Source: Bacteroidota bacterium
Lineage (GTDB): Bacteria > Bacteroidota > Bacteroidia > Bacteroidales > Tenuifilaceae
Length of the DNA stretch: 64,000 nt
Assembly: GCA_029560875.1 (NCBI GenBank)
Contig: JAKQKB010000168.1
Coordinates: 1-64,000 of the forward strand
Direction of reading: 5' to 3'
The notes under the pieces were generated by a model, which saw only the letters and a program-made list of their open reading frames with translations, ran no database searches and was not told the origin of the DNA. This document shows, piece by piece, positions 44,860 through 54,440 of the stretch (positions within the stretch are counted from its first letter, which is position 1; the number at the start of each line of letters is the position of its first letter). The position numbers and the translations under genes are program-made.

Positions 44860-47355
44860 ATGCAAAAAAGATTTTCTTTTCTTATCGTAACTGCTCTTTT
44901 TTATATTGGAATATCAAGTGTTTCAGCCCAGGAGAGAATGCAGGGTAGAGGTGGTGCTAATATTGATATGAGCAACTTCTCCGGAACCATTACTGGTCAA
45001 ATTGTCGATTCCTTATCGAAGGAGGTGGTAGAATTTGCGAATATCGCACTTTACCGTCAGCGCGATTCATCGTTGGTTACAGGAACAATGACCGATGCGC
45101 AAGGTAATTTCAAACTCGAAAAGTTAACACCCGGGAGATTTTATGTTGAGGTAAAATTTATTGGTTATAAAACGCGGACGCTAAATGGCATAATGGTTTC
45201 ACCACGGACTCCACAAGTGAACATCGGTTCTATTGGAATGCTTTCTACATCGCAGGATATTGAGGCGGTTGTTGTTACTGGTGAAAAACGAATGCTTCAG
45301 CACAATCTGGACAAGAAAGTTGTCAATGTTGATAAGGATATAGCTTCCCAGGGTGGTACGGCTTTGGATGTACTGCAAAATGTACCTTCTGTGGATGTTG
45401 ATACCGATGGGAATGTTAGCTTAAGGGGTAGTTCCAATGTGAATATTCTAATTGATGGTCGCCCATCGAATTTGACCAGTTTGGATGAACTGCCAGCACA
45501 AATGATTCAAAGCGTAGAGGTAATTACTAACCCTTCGGCACGTTACGATCCAGATGGACTTTCAGGGATTATCAATATTGTGCTAAAAAAGAAGAAAGAG
45601 GCAGGTTACAATGGAATGGTTAGCTTAATGGCTGGTACTGGTGATAAATATAATGGTTCCGTAAATTTGAATGTACGTCAGAATAAGTTTAACTTCTTTG
45701 CTAATTATGATTTTAGAAAGATGAGAATGGACAGTTATTCAAATAGCGATAGAACAACTATTGTTGATAAAAATACTGTACTTGATTCATCTATTTATCT
45801 AATTCAAAATCAGGATGGATTCAGAGATGGCTTATTCAACAATTTTAGAGGAGGGGTAGATTATTCGATTAATTCCAAAACGACTCTATCTTTTACAGGT
45901 TCATTTAATGTTCGTGGATTCGATAACAATAATTTATCCATATCAAGAGATAGTAATAATTTCAATTCGAATAGTTCAATTTCAGAGAGAAATAGCGATA
46001 ATAGCAATACTGGAGTTGGACAGGAATATGCCCTGAATTTTAAAAGAACCTTTGATACCCCTGGGCAAGAGTGGACTGCCGATATGTTCTTCTCAAGAAA
46101 TAATGGAGAAAATAATAGTAATATATTTGAAAGTATTGCCCAGGAACGTTCTTATACCGATAGTTGGTCTAATACTTTTACAGCCCAAACGGACTATGTA
46201 AAACCAATTGGAAATGGAGGACGTATGGAGACCGGTTTTAAGGGTACGGTGCGAAAGAGCGATGCCGATTATGTTTATGATACTTTAAATATTCCTTTGA
46301 ATCAGTGGGATTTTGATTCTAAACGTTCAAATAGATTTGTATATAGCGAACAAATTTATTCTGCATATGGAATTTACTCCAATACCTTTGCCGACAATAA
46401 ATTTAGTTACCAAGTTGGAATTAGAATTGAGAATCAAATAACAAGTTCGGATCAACGCTCAACAGGTGAGAAGGTAGATACAAGTAGGTTGAACTTTTTC
46501 CCAAGTATGCACCTTCGTTGGGAGCCAAACCAAAAGAATAGTTTCCAGGTTTCGTATAGTAGAAGAGTAAACCGTCCCAATGCTTTTATTCTTAACCCGT
46601 TTATCAATACATCGGATAAGTACTATTGGTCAAAGGGGAATCCTTACTTGGAGCCAGAGTTTACCTCATCGGTTGACCTTAGTTACAATCTAAATTATCA
46701 AAAAACAAAGGTTAGCGCATCTGTTTACTATAGAGATACTCGTAATGGTTTTTCAAGAAAAATGACAATAATTGATACAGTTTCAATTCGTCCTACTCTG
46801 TCAACATATATTAATCTTTCGCGAAACGAAAGTTATGGTTTGGAAGGAGTTATCACGCAGACTTTTACGAAGTGGTGGAGAGTTAATGCAAACTACAGTT
46901 ATTTCTACACTAAACTTCATGGCGATGTTTCACAAGGAGCCGATGAGGGTACTGCTTGGACTGCAAAATTAACTTCGTTTTTCACTATTGGAAAGAATAT
47001 CGACTTTCAAATTAATGGGAACTACCGTTCTAAGGTTATTTCGGCTGGGGGCTCTGGTCGTGGATTCTTTATGATGGGTGGAGCACAAGGTGAGACCAAA
47101 GAAATGTACTGGGTTGATTTAGGTGCTAGAATTAATGTGCTAAACAACAAGGGGACAATAACCCTAAGGGTGAGTGATATTTTCAAAACCCAAACTCATA
47201 AATCCAATACTTGGGATACAAGGTTCACTTCATATAGTGAGAGTGGAAGGGATAGTCGGGTTGTTTTTGTGGGTTTCTCCTACAAAATAAATAATTATAA
47301 GATGCGAAGAGAGAAACGAAATGAGAATGAGGATGTAATGGAAGGAATGGAATAA
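44860..47355 (+). CDS. TonB-dependent outer-membrane receptor
   Basis: 831 residues with signal peptide (ends VSAQ). Then a carboxypeptidase-regulatory-like domain (about 40-125, TGQIVDSLSKEVVEFANIAL), a plug (about 130-240: LDVLQNVPSVDVDTDGNVSL, INIVLKKKKEAG) and an outer-membrane beta-barrel of the Bacteroidetes type (OMP_b-brl_3), rich in aromatic beta strands. No SusD-like partner is adjacent, so it is not a typical polysaccharide-utilisation pair; a metal or peptide ligand is possible. Single gene with its own terminator. Confidence 0.92.
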   Translation: MQKRFSFLIVTALFYIGISSVSAQERMQGRGGANIDMSNFSGTITGQIVDSLSKEVVEFANIALYRQRDSSLVTGTMTDAQGNFKLEKLTPGRFYVEVKFIGYKTRTLNGIMVSPRTPQVNIGSIGMLSTSQDIEAVVVTGEKRMLQHNLDKKVVNVDKDIASQGGTALDVLQNVPSVDVDTDGNVSLRGSSNVNILIDGRPSNLTSLDELPAQMIQSVEVITNPSARYDPDGLSGIINIVLKKKKEAGYNGMVSLMAGTGDKYNGSVNLNVRQNKFNFFANYDFRKMRMDSYSNSDRTTIVDKNTVLDSSIYLIQNQDGFRDGLFNNFRGGVDYSINSKTTLSFTGSFNVRGFDNNNLSISRDSNNFNSNSSISERNSDNSNTGVGQEYALNFKRTFDTPGQEWTADMFFSRNNGENNSNIFESIAQERSYTDSWSNTFTAQTDYVKPIGNGGRMETGFKGTVRKSDADYVYDTLNIPLNQWDFDSKRSNRFVYSEQIYSAYGIYSNTFADNKFSYQVGIRIENQITSSDQRSTGEKVDTSRLNFFPSMHLRWEPNQKNSFQVSYSRRVNRPNAFILNPFINTSDKYYWSKGNPYLEPEFTSSVDLSYNLNYQKTKVSASVYYRDTRNGFSRKMTIIDTVSIRPTLSTYINLSRNESYGLEGVITQTFTKWWRVNANYSYFYTKLHGDVSQGADEGTAWTAKLTSFFTIGKNIDFQINGNYRSKVISAGGSGRGFFMMGGAQGETKEMYWVDLGARINVLNNKGTITLRVSDIFKTQTHKSNTWDTRFTSYSESGRDSRVVFVGFSYKINNYKMRREKRNENEDVMEGME

Positions 47356-47356
47356 A

Positions 47357-47385
47357 AGAAAGGGGATTTTTAATCCCCTTTCTTG
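47357..47385. terminator. Bidirectional terminator between TonB receptor and fucosidase genes
   Basis: AGAAAGGGGATT-ttt-AATCCCCTTTCT, a perfect 12-bp stem, lies between the convergent stop codons. Confidence 0.8.
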
Positions 47386-48711
47386 TTAATTAAAACCTCC
47401 TTTACCTCTGTAGAGTTTTAAAGGTTTATCAAGTTCTAGTTTAATAACCGACATATACTTATCCTGGACATTTTCAGGGATATCAATGTAAACTAAACTA
47501 GGAACGTGGCTCCATGATATTTTACCTACAATCCTATGGTTTAGTTGTGTATTATTTCCAACTACTACTATTGATTTTATTGAGTTATCGAGACCTTTTA
47601 CAACGATATCTCCCGATATTTTAGCCGGAATAAAGAGGTACAGACTTGTGGAATCCTTCGATATGGTTGATGGTCCATAAAAATGCCCTTGGGGCATTCC
47701 ACCTAATGTGCCAAATATTGCTTCTTGGTGCTTGTTTGTCCAATTGCCTATTTCCTCCAGTGTTTCTATTTGCGTTTTTGGAATGCTACCATCCTGCATT
47801 GGGGTGATATCGAGTAAAAGGTTCCCTCCCATACTTATTGCATCGGCAAAAATGGTAATTATCTCGTACGGAGTTTTATAGTTGTTGTCGTTTTTTTGAT
47901 AACCCCAGGAATCGTTCATGGTCATACACAACTCCCAGTATTTGAGGTTGGGGCGAGTTACTGGGAAGTTTTGTTCGGGTGTGTCGTAATCGCCAAAGCC
48001 TTGTAAGCGGCCATTAATTATTGCGTTAGGATTATGGCTTAGTATATTTGCCTTAATTTTTGGGGCTTGCCATTCTTCGGCGCTATGCTCCCAATCGCCA
48101 TCGAACCAAAATAAATCAGGGTTAAATTCTGCTGAAAGTTCCTCAATTTGCCCATGGCAGAATTTTATAAAATTTTGCCATTTTGCTGGGTTATCTTCAA
48201 TTTTATATTTTGAAGAATCCTTTAGGAATCCTGGATAATCGGGGTGTGTCCAGTCTATTAATGAGTAGTATATACCAACCTTAATATCGTTATTTCTAAG
48301 AGCATTAACAAAAGGGGTAAGTAAATCTCTTTTTGCAGGCGACTTATGGGTTGTACTCAAGTTATTCTGCTTTGTATCCCACAGTGCAATACCATCGTGG
48401 TGTTTCGATGTAATAACGGAGTATTTAGCACCGCTTTTACGAATAATTTCAGCCCAGTATATTGGTTTATAGTTGCTTGCAGTGAAACTGTCAAGTTGAG
48501 CCATATAATCGGTATGGCTTACTCTTTTGTTGTGAAAAGCCCACGACTCAGATGTATTTCCAAGTGAGTAAATACCCCAGTGAATGAATATTCCAAGTTT
48601 GGCATCGGAGAACCAATCCATTTTGTTAATTTCCTGGGCATTAGTATTGGCGTGTAATATTCCTATAAATGTGAGTAATAGTGCTAATTTAAGAGTGAGT
48701 AGCCTTGTCAT
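47386..48711 (-). CDS. Alpha-L-fucosidase (GH29)
   Basis: 441 residues with signal peptide (MTRLLTLKLALLLTFIGILH..NAQ). GH29 features are MDWFSDAKLGIFIHWGIYS, VITSKHHDGIALWDT, the nucleophile Asp204 in LFWFDGDWEHS, and TMNDSWGYQ. A C-terminal beta domain follows (about 345-441). It would release alpha-L-fucose from glycoconjugates in the periplasm or outside. The start lies 3 bp after the stop of the M14 peptidase gene, so the two form an operon, perhaps acting on glycoproteins (inference). Confidence 0.93.
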   Translation of the reverse strand: MTRLLTLKLALLLTFIGILHANTNAQEINKMDWFSDAKLGIFIHWGIYSLGNTSESWAFHNKRVSHTDYMAQLDSFTASNYKPIYWAEIIRKSGAKYSVITSKHHDGIALWDTKQNNLSTTHKSPAKRDLLTPFVNALRNNDIKVGIYYSLIDWTHPDYPGFLKDSSKYKIEDNPAKWQNFIKFCHGQIEELSAEFNPDLFWFDGDWEHSAEEWQAPKIKANILSHNPNAIINGRLQGFGDYDTPEQNFPVTRPNLKYWELCMTMNDSWGYQKNDNNYKTPYEIITIFADAISMGGNLLLDITPMQDGSIPKTQIETLEEIGNWTNKHQEAIFGTLGGMPQGHFYGPSTISKDSTSLYLFIPAKISGDIVVKGLDNSIKSIVVVGNNTQLNHRIVGKISWSHVPSLVYIDIPENVQDKYMSVIKLELDKPLKLYRGKGGFN

Positions 48712-48714
48712 TAT

Positions 48715-51318
48715 TTATTTGTTTTCTAATAAAATTGAGTTGAATAGAATTTTATAGGTTGCCGGCACCGATGCTCTAAATGTAGGGCTAAATCCCATAA
48801 GCACGATTTGTCCTTTTCCCTTCTGTATCCATACAATGGCCGATTTCTTTGCTAGAAACTCTTCTCCCTTAAGATAGCCGCTAATCAGTAAATTATCATC
48901 GCCAAAGTAGCCAATAATACGTCTGTCCATATCTAGGTTAGGAATTTGAGTAGTAAAGGCAGGTTTACCTCTGTAAAATATTCCAATTTCTTTACCAAGT
49001 CCCCAAGTAATTGGTGATTCGTTATTTAGTTTAATACGTATTAGTGAACCCGGACATTTAACTCCTAATTTTTCAATAGCATCGCCTACGTTCCTGAATG
49101 GCAAAACAAACTCCTCTTTACTATTGGGTTGATTTATTGATAGTGTGCCTTCAAATAGTTCAGTTGATGCTTCCCATGAGATTGCTATACCTCCATCGTT
49201 AATGAATTTAATGATATTCTCAACTCCCTTTGAGCCCATTCCCTTTGTATATTCAGTTGGATAATCGGAAGGAATTAATAGGTTATTCCTTTTTTGCTTA
49301 CCCTCCTTAAGTATTGAGGCACTGGTGTTGGGGAGTATAATTACATCAAACTTTGTTTTAACATCAAGATTCTCAAACTCTGCAGGGGTGAGAATTGAAT
49401 ATTTAACACCGTATGAATCCAAAACAAAACGAGTCCAACCCGCATCGGTGCTTTGGATTGGCGAGTCTATTAGTGCAATGCGTGGTAGTTTTACAGCCGA
49501 GAGTTTCAGATTACTTGTTGATTCTATGTTGTGAGTTGGAAAAATTGCTTTGCTCAATACTTCCTTTGTCTTATTGCTATTTTCAACAACAAAACTTCCG
49601 GCGGGTATTGAACCTCCATTAATATTTACATCTTCTAAAGCCCTTTCAACGGTATTTCCTTTGCCCAAAAGTTCAAAAACTATTTGGTACGATTGATTAT
49701 TGCTCGACGATAGTATTGCATACTTAGAGTTTGATGTAGTATTTGCAAGTGAGTATTTATAGTTGATTTGCTCGATTTCTTTTTCTAACTCAGGGTATCT
49801 GGTGTCTATTTGGTGGCAAGTTAAGCCTCTGTGTAGCGGCAACGACCACGTTGTAATATCGTAGGGGGTAATAATATCGCCACCAGCAACAATCTTGCGT
49901 TCGGGGTATTTTTGAACCTCCAGAACCTCTTTGACAAACATCCTGAAGGGTTGCGCCAAAGGCACAACAATATCGCCTACATTATAATTATAATTGTTTA
50001 AGGTGATGTTGGATTTTAGTTTGCAAACCCATACTCCATGTTCTTTAAGCAGTTCAACAATCGAAACCAATTCGCTTAAATCGGTTTGGTTTTGTGGAAT
50101 TATGAAGTAGTATGGGGCTTGCGATTTTCCTTTTTCAACCTGTTGTTTACAAACATCGTTTCGGTACTTAAGGATTTTATCCTTGTAAAGGTATGCAGTA
50201 TTAAGCATCGACATAGTTGAGGCAACTTCCAAGTCTACAATATCCGAAAGTCGCCACCAGCCACCATTCCATGGGGCTAAGTTGTTGATTGCTTTCTTGT
50301 TTTCTGGTAAACCTTTTCCTCCGCCCGAGAGCTCTGTGGGTTCAATATAAATTGGCTTGGCCAATTTTACGCTTGCAGCTTCGGTTAAAAAGCTAATAAC
50401 ATTTTTCCAGATACATGTTTCGGTAGAGCCCGGCCAGTAATTATCGAAAGCGTTATTCTGGCTAATACCCAAAAAGCCCTGTGCTGTTAAGTCGTTCAGC
50501 ATGTTGTGACCAAAAATGCTTGTCCAGGCATATAGTTCAGGCTCAATATTTTCGGCTATTGGGTCGTAGAATGGTGGTACATAGTACCTAGAGCCTGTAT
50601 ATCCCATCTGATGTTTCTCGACCATAACTTGCGGAAACCAAACTGTGCTGGTTAGGCTCGATATTGCCTTTGTATCGCTTTGGGTTAGGGTTACAAAATC
50701 GCGGTTATTGTCGTGGCCAATATACTTATGGTAAAGCCCCGGATACGATGAACCCTCATATTTTGTGCCCTTGGTTTTATAGAAATAATCTACAACCATA
50801 TTCATACCATCAGGATTATGGCAAGGGACAGCCATATAAACTACATCGTTTAGAATCTTTCTGGTTGTTTCGGATTTATCGGTAATAAGTTGATTAACGA
50901 TTAAGGGTAGTGCTTGGGTTGGCCCAACCTCCGAGGAATGCATCGACAGGGTTACTAAGGCAAAAACTTTTCCGGTTTTAACCAGTTCCGCTTGCTCTAA
51001 GTCCGATAATGTGTAGTCGAGAGCAAGTTTTTTGTTTATTTCACCCAGTTTATCTAGGTTTTTGATATTTTCCTCCGACGAAATAAATAGTGAATATATG
51101 GGTTTGCCCATTGGCGATATTCCAATTTCAACCATTCTAACCATATCGCTACTTTTGTCAACTAGGTTGAGGTAATCAACCAATTTTTCGTAGTTGATTA
51201 GTTGATAATCGGCTCCAGGCTTAAACCCAAAGAATTTCTCGGGTTCTGGAATTTGCGAATTTGATACTAAAGGAATAAGTGCGAGAACAATAATCCCAAT
51301 AAAGACTCTGTATTTCAT
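48715..51318 (-). CDS. M14-family zinc carboxypeptidase-like protein
   Basis: 867 residues with signal peptide (ends SNSQ). The M14 zinc site is visible: His127 and Glu130 in SMHSSEVG, PCHNPDGMN substrate loop, and a later His in VEKHQMGYTG. Beyond about residue 400 comes a long region with an amidotransferase-like segment (INDGGIAISWEAST, ALIDSPIQSTDAGWTRFVLD), as in the large M14 proteins of Bacteroidetes. Probably periplasmic peptide or glycopeptide hydrolase. First gene of an operon with the GH29 fucosidase. Confidence 0.88.
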   Translation of the reverse strand: MKYRVFIGIIVLALIPLVSNSQIPEPEKFFGFKPGADYQLINYEKLVDYLNLVDKSSDMVRMVEIGISPMGKPIYSLFISSEENIKNLDKLGEINKKLALDYTLSDLEQAELVKTGKVFALVTLSMHSSEVGPTQALPLIVNQLITDKSETTRKILNDVVYMAVPCHNPDGMNMVVDYFYKTKGTKYEGSSYPGLYHKYIGHDNNRDFVTLTQSDTKAISSLTSTVWFPQVMVEKHQMGYTGSRYYVPPFYDPIAENIEPELYAWTSIFGHNMLNDLTAQGFLGISQNNAFDNYWPGSTETCIWKNVISFLTEAASVKLAKPIYIEPTELSGGGKGLPENKKAINNLAPWNGGWWRLSDIVDLEVASTMSMLNTAYLYKDKILKYRNDVCKQQVEKGKSQAPYYFIIPQNQTDLSELVSIVELLKEHGVWVCKLKSNITLNNYNYNVGDIVVPLAQPFRMFVKEVLEVQKYPERKIVAGGDIITPYDITTWSLPLHRGLTCHQIDTRYPELEKEIEQINYKYSLANTTSNSKYAILSSSNNQSYQIVFELLGKGNTVERALEDVNINGGSIPAGSFVVENSNKTKEVLSKAIFPTHNIESTSNLKLSAVKLPRIALIDSPIQSTDAGWTRFVLDSYGVKYSILTPAEFENLDVKTKFDVIILPNTSASILKEGKQKRNNLLIPSDYPTEYTKGMGSKGVENIIKFINDGGIAISWEASTELFEGTLSINQPNSKEEFVLPFRNVGDAIEKLGVKCPGSLIRIKLNNESPITWGLGKEIGIFYRGKPAFTTQIPNLDMDRRIIGYFGDDNLLISGYLKGEEFLAKKSAIVWIQKGKGQIVLMGFSPTFRASVPATYKILFNSILLENK

Positions 51319-51379
51319 TGGTTTATGGTTTGGTTACAGGTAATAGATACTTGTTGGTTTAAATGGTTTAACATAGAGC

Positions 51380-51412
51380 AAAACGAGGGTCTCCGTAATC
51401 CGAAGACCCTCG
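51380..51412 (-). terminator. Terminator of the Hpt-STAS operon
   Basis: CGAGGGTCT (51384-51392) and AGACCCTCG (51404-51412) form a perfect 9-bp stem; on the minus strand a TTTT follows, 20 bp past the STAS stop. Confidence 0.8.
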
Positions 51413-51432
51413 AGTTATCATATCTTGCTATA

Positions 51433-51765
51433 CTAGAAACTCTTTAAGCAGTCGTCAACGCTTTCGCGAATATCGAAAACGCTTTGAAGTTGAAGCAGTT
51501 TAATTAGCTCCATTACCTCAGGGGTTATGTTGCAAAGTTTTAGCCCCGAATTGTTGTTCTTGCAATGTCTAAGAACCGATAATAACATACCAAATCCAGT
51601 ACTATCAATGTAATTAATTCCATTCAAATTAAGAGTAACCTTGGAATTTGGAGTAATCAACTTAATAATCTCGGTTTTGATTTTTTGGGTTACAGTAACG
51701 TTCAGCTTGTTATCGTTGCTGAAAGATATTACCATTACATCACCAATTTTTTCAAAGTTTATCAT
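51433..51765 (-). CDS. STAS-domain anti-sigma-factor antagonist-like protein
   Basis: 110 residues, a single SpoIIAA-type STAS domain. The phosphorylatable Ser is Ser55 in GINYIDSTGFGMLLSVLRHC. It is the downstream gene of a two-gene unit with an Hpt protein. The GHKL ATPases of the hydrogenase module (30713, 33624) belong to the kinase type that acts on such proteins, but no direct link is shown. Confidence 0.88.
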   Translation of the reverse strand: MINFEKIGDVMVISFSNDNKLNVTVTQKIKTEIIKLITPNSKVTLNLNGINYIDSTGFGMLLSVLRHCKNNNSGLKLCNITPEVMELIKLLQLQSVFDIRESVDDCLKSF

Positions 51766-51783
51766 ATGGTCAATTTTTTATGG

Positions 51784-52161
51784 TTAAATACATTGAAGTA
51801 TATCATTTAATTCACTAACAGCTTCGGTGGAAATTCGTTTAAAACGCTCAATAAACTCAGGATACTTTTGGGTATCCTTTTTTGCCTGTGCCAGCTGTTC
51901 AAGTTTTTTCATATCCGATGATAATTCGCTGATTCCCATCATCGATACTGAACTTTTTATTTTATGAGCCAACTTGCCAAGCGATATATAGTCCTCGTTT
52001 TTGTAGTAGTAATCCAGCTGCTCTGAGAAGACTGGAATCTGACTGATAAAAAGGAAGATAAGGTCACGCATTAAATCGTTACTGCCTTCGGAAATTTCCT
52101 TAAGAACCTCAAGATTTACGTGTTTATAACCGCTCATAGCAGTGTTTTGAATTCCTGTCAT
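51784..52161 (-). CDS. Hpt histidine phosphotransfer-domain protein
   Basis: 125 residues, a single Hpt four-helix bundle with phospho-acceptor His66 in LGKLAHKIKSSVSMMG. An internal Met at residue 9 is an alternative start. It precedes the STAS gene by 18 bp. Pairing of Hpt and STAS domains suggests a phosphorelay that meets a partner-switching output; the kinase is not adjacent. Confidence 0.88.
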   Translation of the reverse strand: MTGIQNTAMSGYKHVNLEVLKEISEGSNDLMRDLIFLFISQIPVFSEQLDYYYKNEDYISLGKLAHKIKSSVSMMGISELSSDMKKLEQLAQAKKDTQKYPEFIERFKRISTEAVSELNDILQCI

Positions 52162-52406
52162 CTAAGTTAAATCAAATAATTTAATCTAACCAAATATAGG
52201 AAAAAATAGTTGGAGTTGTTTAAAATGATTCATAATTCTTTTCTGCAAAATTGTATTGTTTTAGACTCTAGGATTTTAGGAGGTTGATATTTTGAGGTTA
52301 TTGAAAAATCAATAAATCTGATAGTTGACACCTGAACAATGTTCAAAAACACATCAATCGTTTGAAACAATTCGGAGTGTAAATTATAACCTGTAAATAA
52401 AAACAC

Positions 52407-52414
52407 TAGTTTTG
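52407..52414 (+). promoter_or_regulatory. Possible -7 promoter element for gcvT
   Basis: TAGTTTTG fits TAnnTTTG, 37 bp before the chosen gcvT start. No clear -33 element is visible. Confidence 0.4.
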
Positions 52415-52451
52415 CATAAATCTTTATATGTTCAACTCATACTATTCTACA

Positions 52452-53558
52452 ATGAAAAATACAGCATTTACAAAGTACCACATCGATTTGGGCGCACGTA
52501 TGGCCGAGTTTGCTGGCTATAATATGCCTATTGAGTACAGTGGTATTAACGACGAGCACATTACAGTAAGAGAGAAAGTGGGCGTTTTTGATGTATCGCA
52601 CATGGGCGAGGTTTGGGTGAAAGGTCCAAAAGCTCTGGATTTCCTTCAAACTATTACCAGTAACGATGTTTCTGCATTAACTGATGGTAAAGTTCAGTAC
52701 AGCTGTTTTCCTAACGGAAAAGGCGGTATTGTTGACGACCTTTTGGTTTACCGCGTGAATGCCGAAACCTACTTCTTGGTTATCAATGCTGCTAATATTG
52801 ATAAGGACTGGAACTGGATTTGCGAGCAAGGTAAGAAGTTTGGCTTTACTCCTGGTAAGGAAATCTTCAATGCTTCCGATGAGTTTGCTCAACTGGCAGT
52901 TCAAGGACCTCTTGCTCTTAAAGCAATGCAGAAGTTAACCTCCGAGAATGTGGTTGATATGGAGTACTACACATTCAAAAAGATTCCTTTTGCTGGTATT
53001 AAAGAAGTTATTTTTTCTACTACTGGTTACACAGGTGCTGGTGGTTGCGAAATTTACTGTGCAAACGAGGATGCTGACAAGCTATGGAAAGCAGTATTTG
53101 AGGCAGGTGCTGAGTTTGGAATTAAGCCTATTGGCTTAGGTGCTCGTGATACTCTTCGCCTCGAGGTTGGCTTCTGCTTGTATGGACACGATATTAACGA
53201 TGAAACATCGGCCATTGAGGCTGGTTTAGGATGGATTACCAAATTTGTACCTGGTAAAAACTTCATCGACCGCGCACTTTGGGAAAAACATAAGAACGAA
53301 GGCACTGAGCGTAGACTAAAAGGATTTATAATGATTGATAGGGGGATTCCTCGTCAGCATTACCTAATATACGATGCTCAAGGAAACGAAATTGGAGAGG
53401 TTACCTCTGGTACAATGTCGCCAATTAGCAAGCAGGGTATTGGTATGGGCTACGTTAAAAAAGGTTTCTGGAACGATGGCGCTGAAATTTATATAGGTAT
53501 TCGCGACAAGAAACTTAAAGCAAAAATTGTTAAGCCACCATTCCATTTGGCAAAATAG
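52452..53558 (+). CDS. gcvT: Glycine cleavage system T protein (aminomethyltransferase)
   Basis: 368 residues from ATG 52452; an ATG 24 bases earlier is possible but the family normally begins at [17 protein letters not shown]. Signatures are [47 protein letters not shown] and [15 protein letters not shown]. It transfers the methylene group from aminomethyl-lipoyl H protein to tetrahydrofolate. The other gcv genes are not in the window, a usual scatter in Bacteroidetes. Close to serC and serA, so glycine/serine/one-carbon genes cluster here. Confidence 0.96.
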   Translation: MKNTAFTKYHIDLGARMAEFAGYNMPIEYSGINDEHITVREKVGVFDVSHMGEVWVKGPKALDFLQTITSNDVSALTDGKVQYSCFPNGKGGIVDDLLVYRVNAETYFLVINAANIDKDWNWICEQGKKFGFTPGKEIFNASDEFAQLAVQGPLALKAMQKLTSENVVDMEYYTFKKIPFAGIKEVIFSTTGYTGAGGCEIYCANEDADKLWKAVFEAGAEFGIKPIGLGARDTLRLEVGFCLYGHDINDETSAIEAGLGWITKFVPGKNFIDRALWEKHKNEGTERRLKGFIMIDRGIPRQHYLIYDAQGNEIGEVTSGTMSPISKQGIGMGYVKKGFWNDGAEIYIGIRDKKLKAKIVKPPFHLAK

Positions 53559-53567
53559 TTCACACAC

Positions 53568-53595
53568 AAAAGGGGGTGCTGAGCCCCCTTTTTTT
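53568..53595 (+). terminator. Terminator after gcvT
   Basis: AAGGGGG (around 53570) pairs with CCCCCTT across TGCTGAG, followed by seven T. It lies between gcvT and the ComB-like gene. Confidence 0.8.
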
Positions 53596-53611
53596 AAAAT
53601 GTTTTTTTGAG

Positions 53612-54322
53612 ATGAACAAAATAGAAGTTTGCTTTTCACCATCGGTTTTTAGCCATTTCGATTCAACGGATAAGATTGTTGTGGTAGTTGATATTCTTAG
53701 GGCCACTTCGGTTATATGTACAATGTTTAAGAATGGCGTTAAGGAGATTATTCCGGTTAGGGATGTTGAGGAGGCCAAGGCGTATAAGGAGAAAGGTTTC
53801 CTTGTGGTTGCCGAACGTAATGGCGAAAAGTTGGATTTTGCCGATTTTGGCAATTCGCCCTTTTACTTTACCCCCGAAACAGTTGACGGAAAAACTATTG
53901 TCTACAGCACTACCAACGGAACCAATGCAATTACTGTGGGTAAGGATGCAAGTGTAGTAACAATTGGCTCATTCTTGAATTTTAGCGCGGTTGTTAAGTA
54001 TTTGTCGGCTCAGCAGAAGGATGTTTTGGTGCTTTGTGCGGGTTGGAAGGGTAAATTTTGCCTTGAGGATACCCTCTTTGCGGGAGCTTTATCCAACGAG
54101 TTGATGCAATCAGGATTGTTTGATACTAAGTGCGATTCGGTTTATGCTGCTATCGATTTATGGGATGCTGCTAAGGATACTATGGACACTTATATCGAGA
54201 AAGTGGCTCAGAAACATCGTCTAAAGAAATTGGGCTTAGATAATGTTATTGGCTACTGTTTTTCCTTCGACCAGACCGATAAGGTGCCTGTTTTAGAAGG
54301 AAATCGACTTGTATGTAAGTAA
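53612..54322 (+). CDS. 2-phosphosulfolactate phosphatase family protein (ComB-like)
   Basis: 236 residues from ATG 53612; the reading upstream of it runs through the gcvT terminator and is rejected. Family motifs: VVVDILRATSVICTM, ERNGEKLDFADFGNSP, TTNGTNAI and CAGWKGKFCLEDTLFAGAL. ComB makes sulfolactate in archaeal coenzyme M synthesis; bacterial members are widespread where no coenzyme M is made, so the substrate here is unknown. Confidence 0.88.
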   Translation: MNKIEVCFSPSVFSHFDSTDKIVVVVDILRATSVICTMFKNGVKEIIPVRDVEEAKAYKEKGFLVVAERNGEKLDFADFGNSPFYFTPETVDGKTIVYSTTNGTNAITVGKDASVVTIGSFLNFSAVVKYLSAQQKDVLVLCAGWKGKFCLEDTLFAGALSNELMQSGLFDTKCDSVYAAIDLWDAAKDTMDTYIEKVAQKHRLKKLGLDNVIGYCFSFDQTDKVPVLEGNRLVCK

Positions 54323-54440
54323 CTTATAGGTTTCTTCCATATAATGTTGTTTGATAACATCTCATTAGGAAATTACAAAAAAAACAAGGAAATTTGACGT
54401 ATAATTCACCAACGAATTTCAAACTTAAACTTTTAACATC

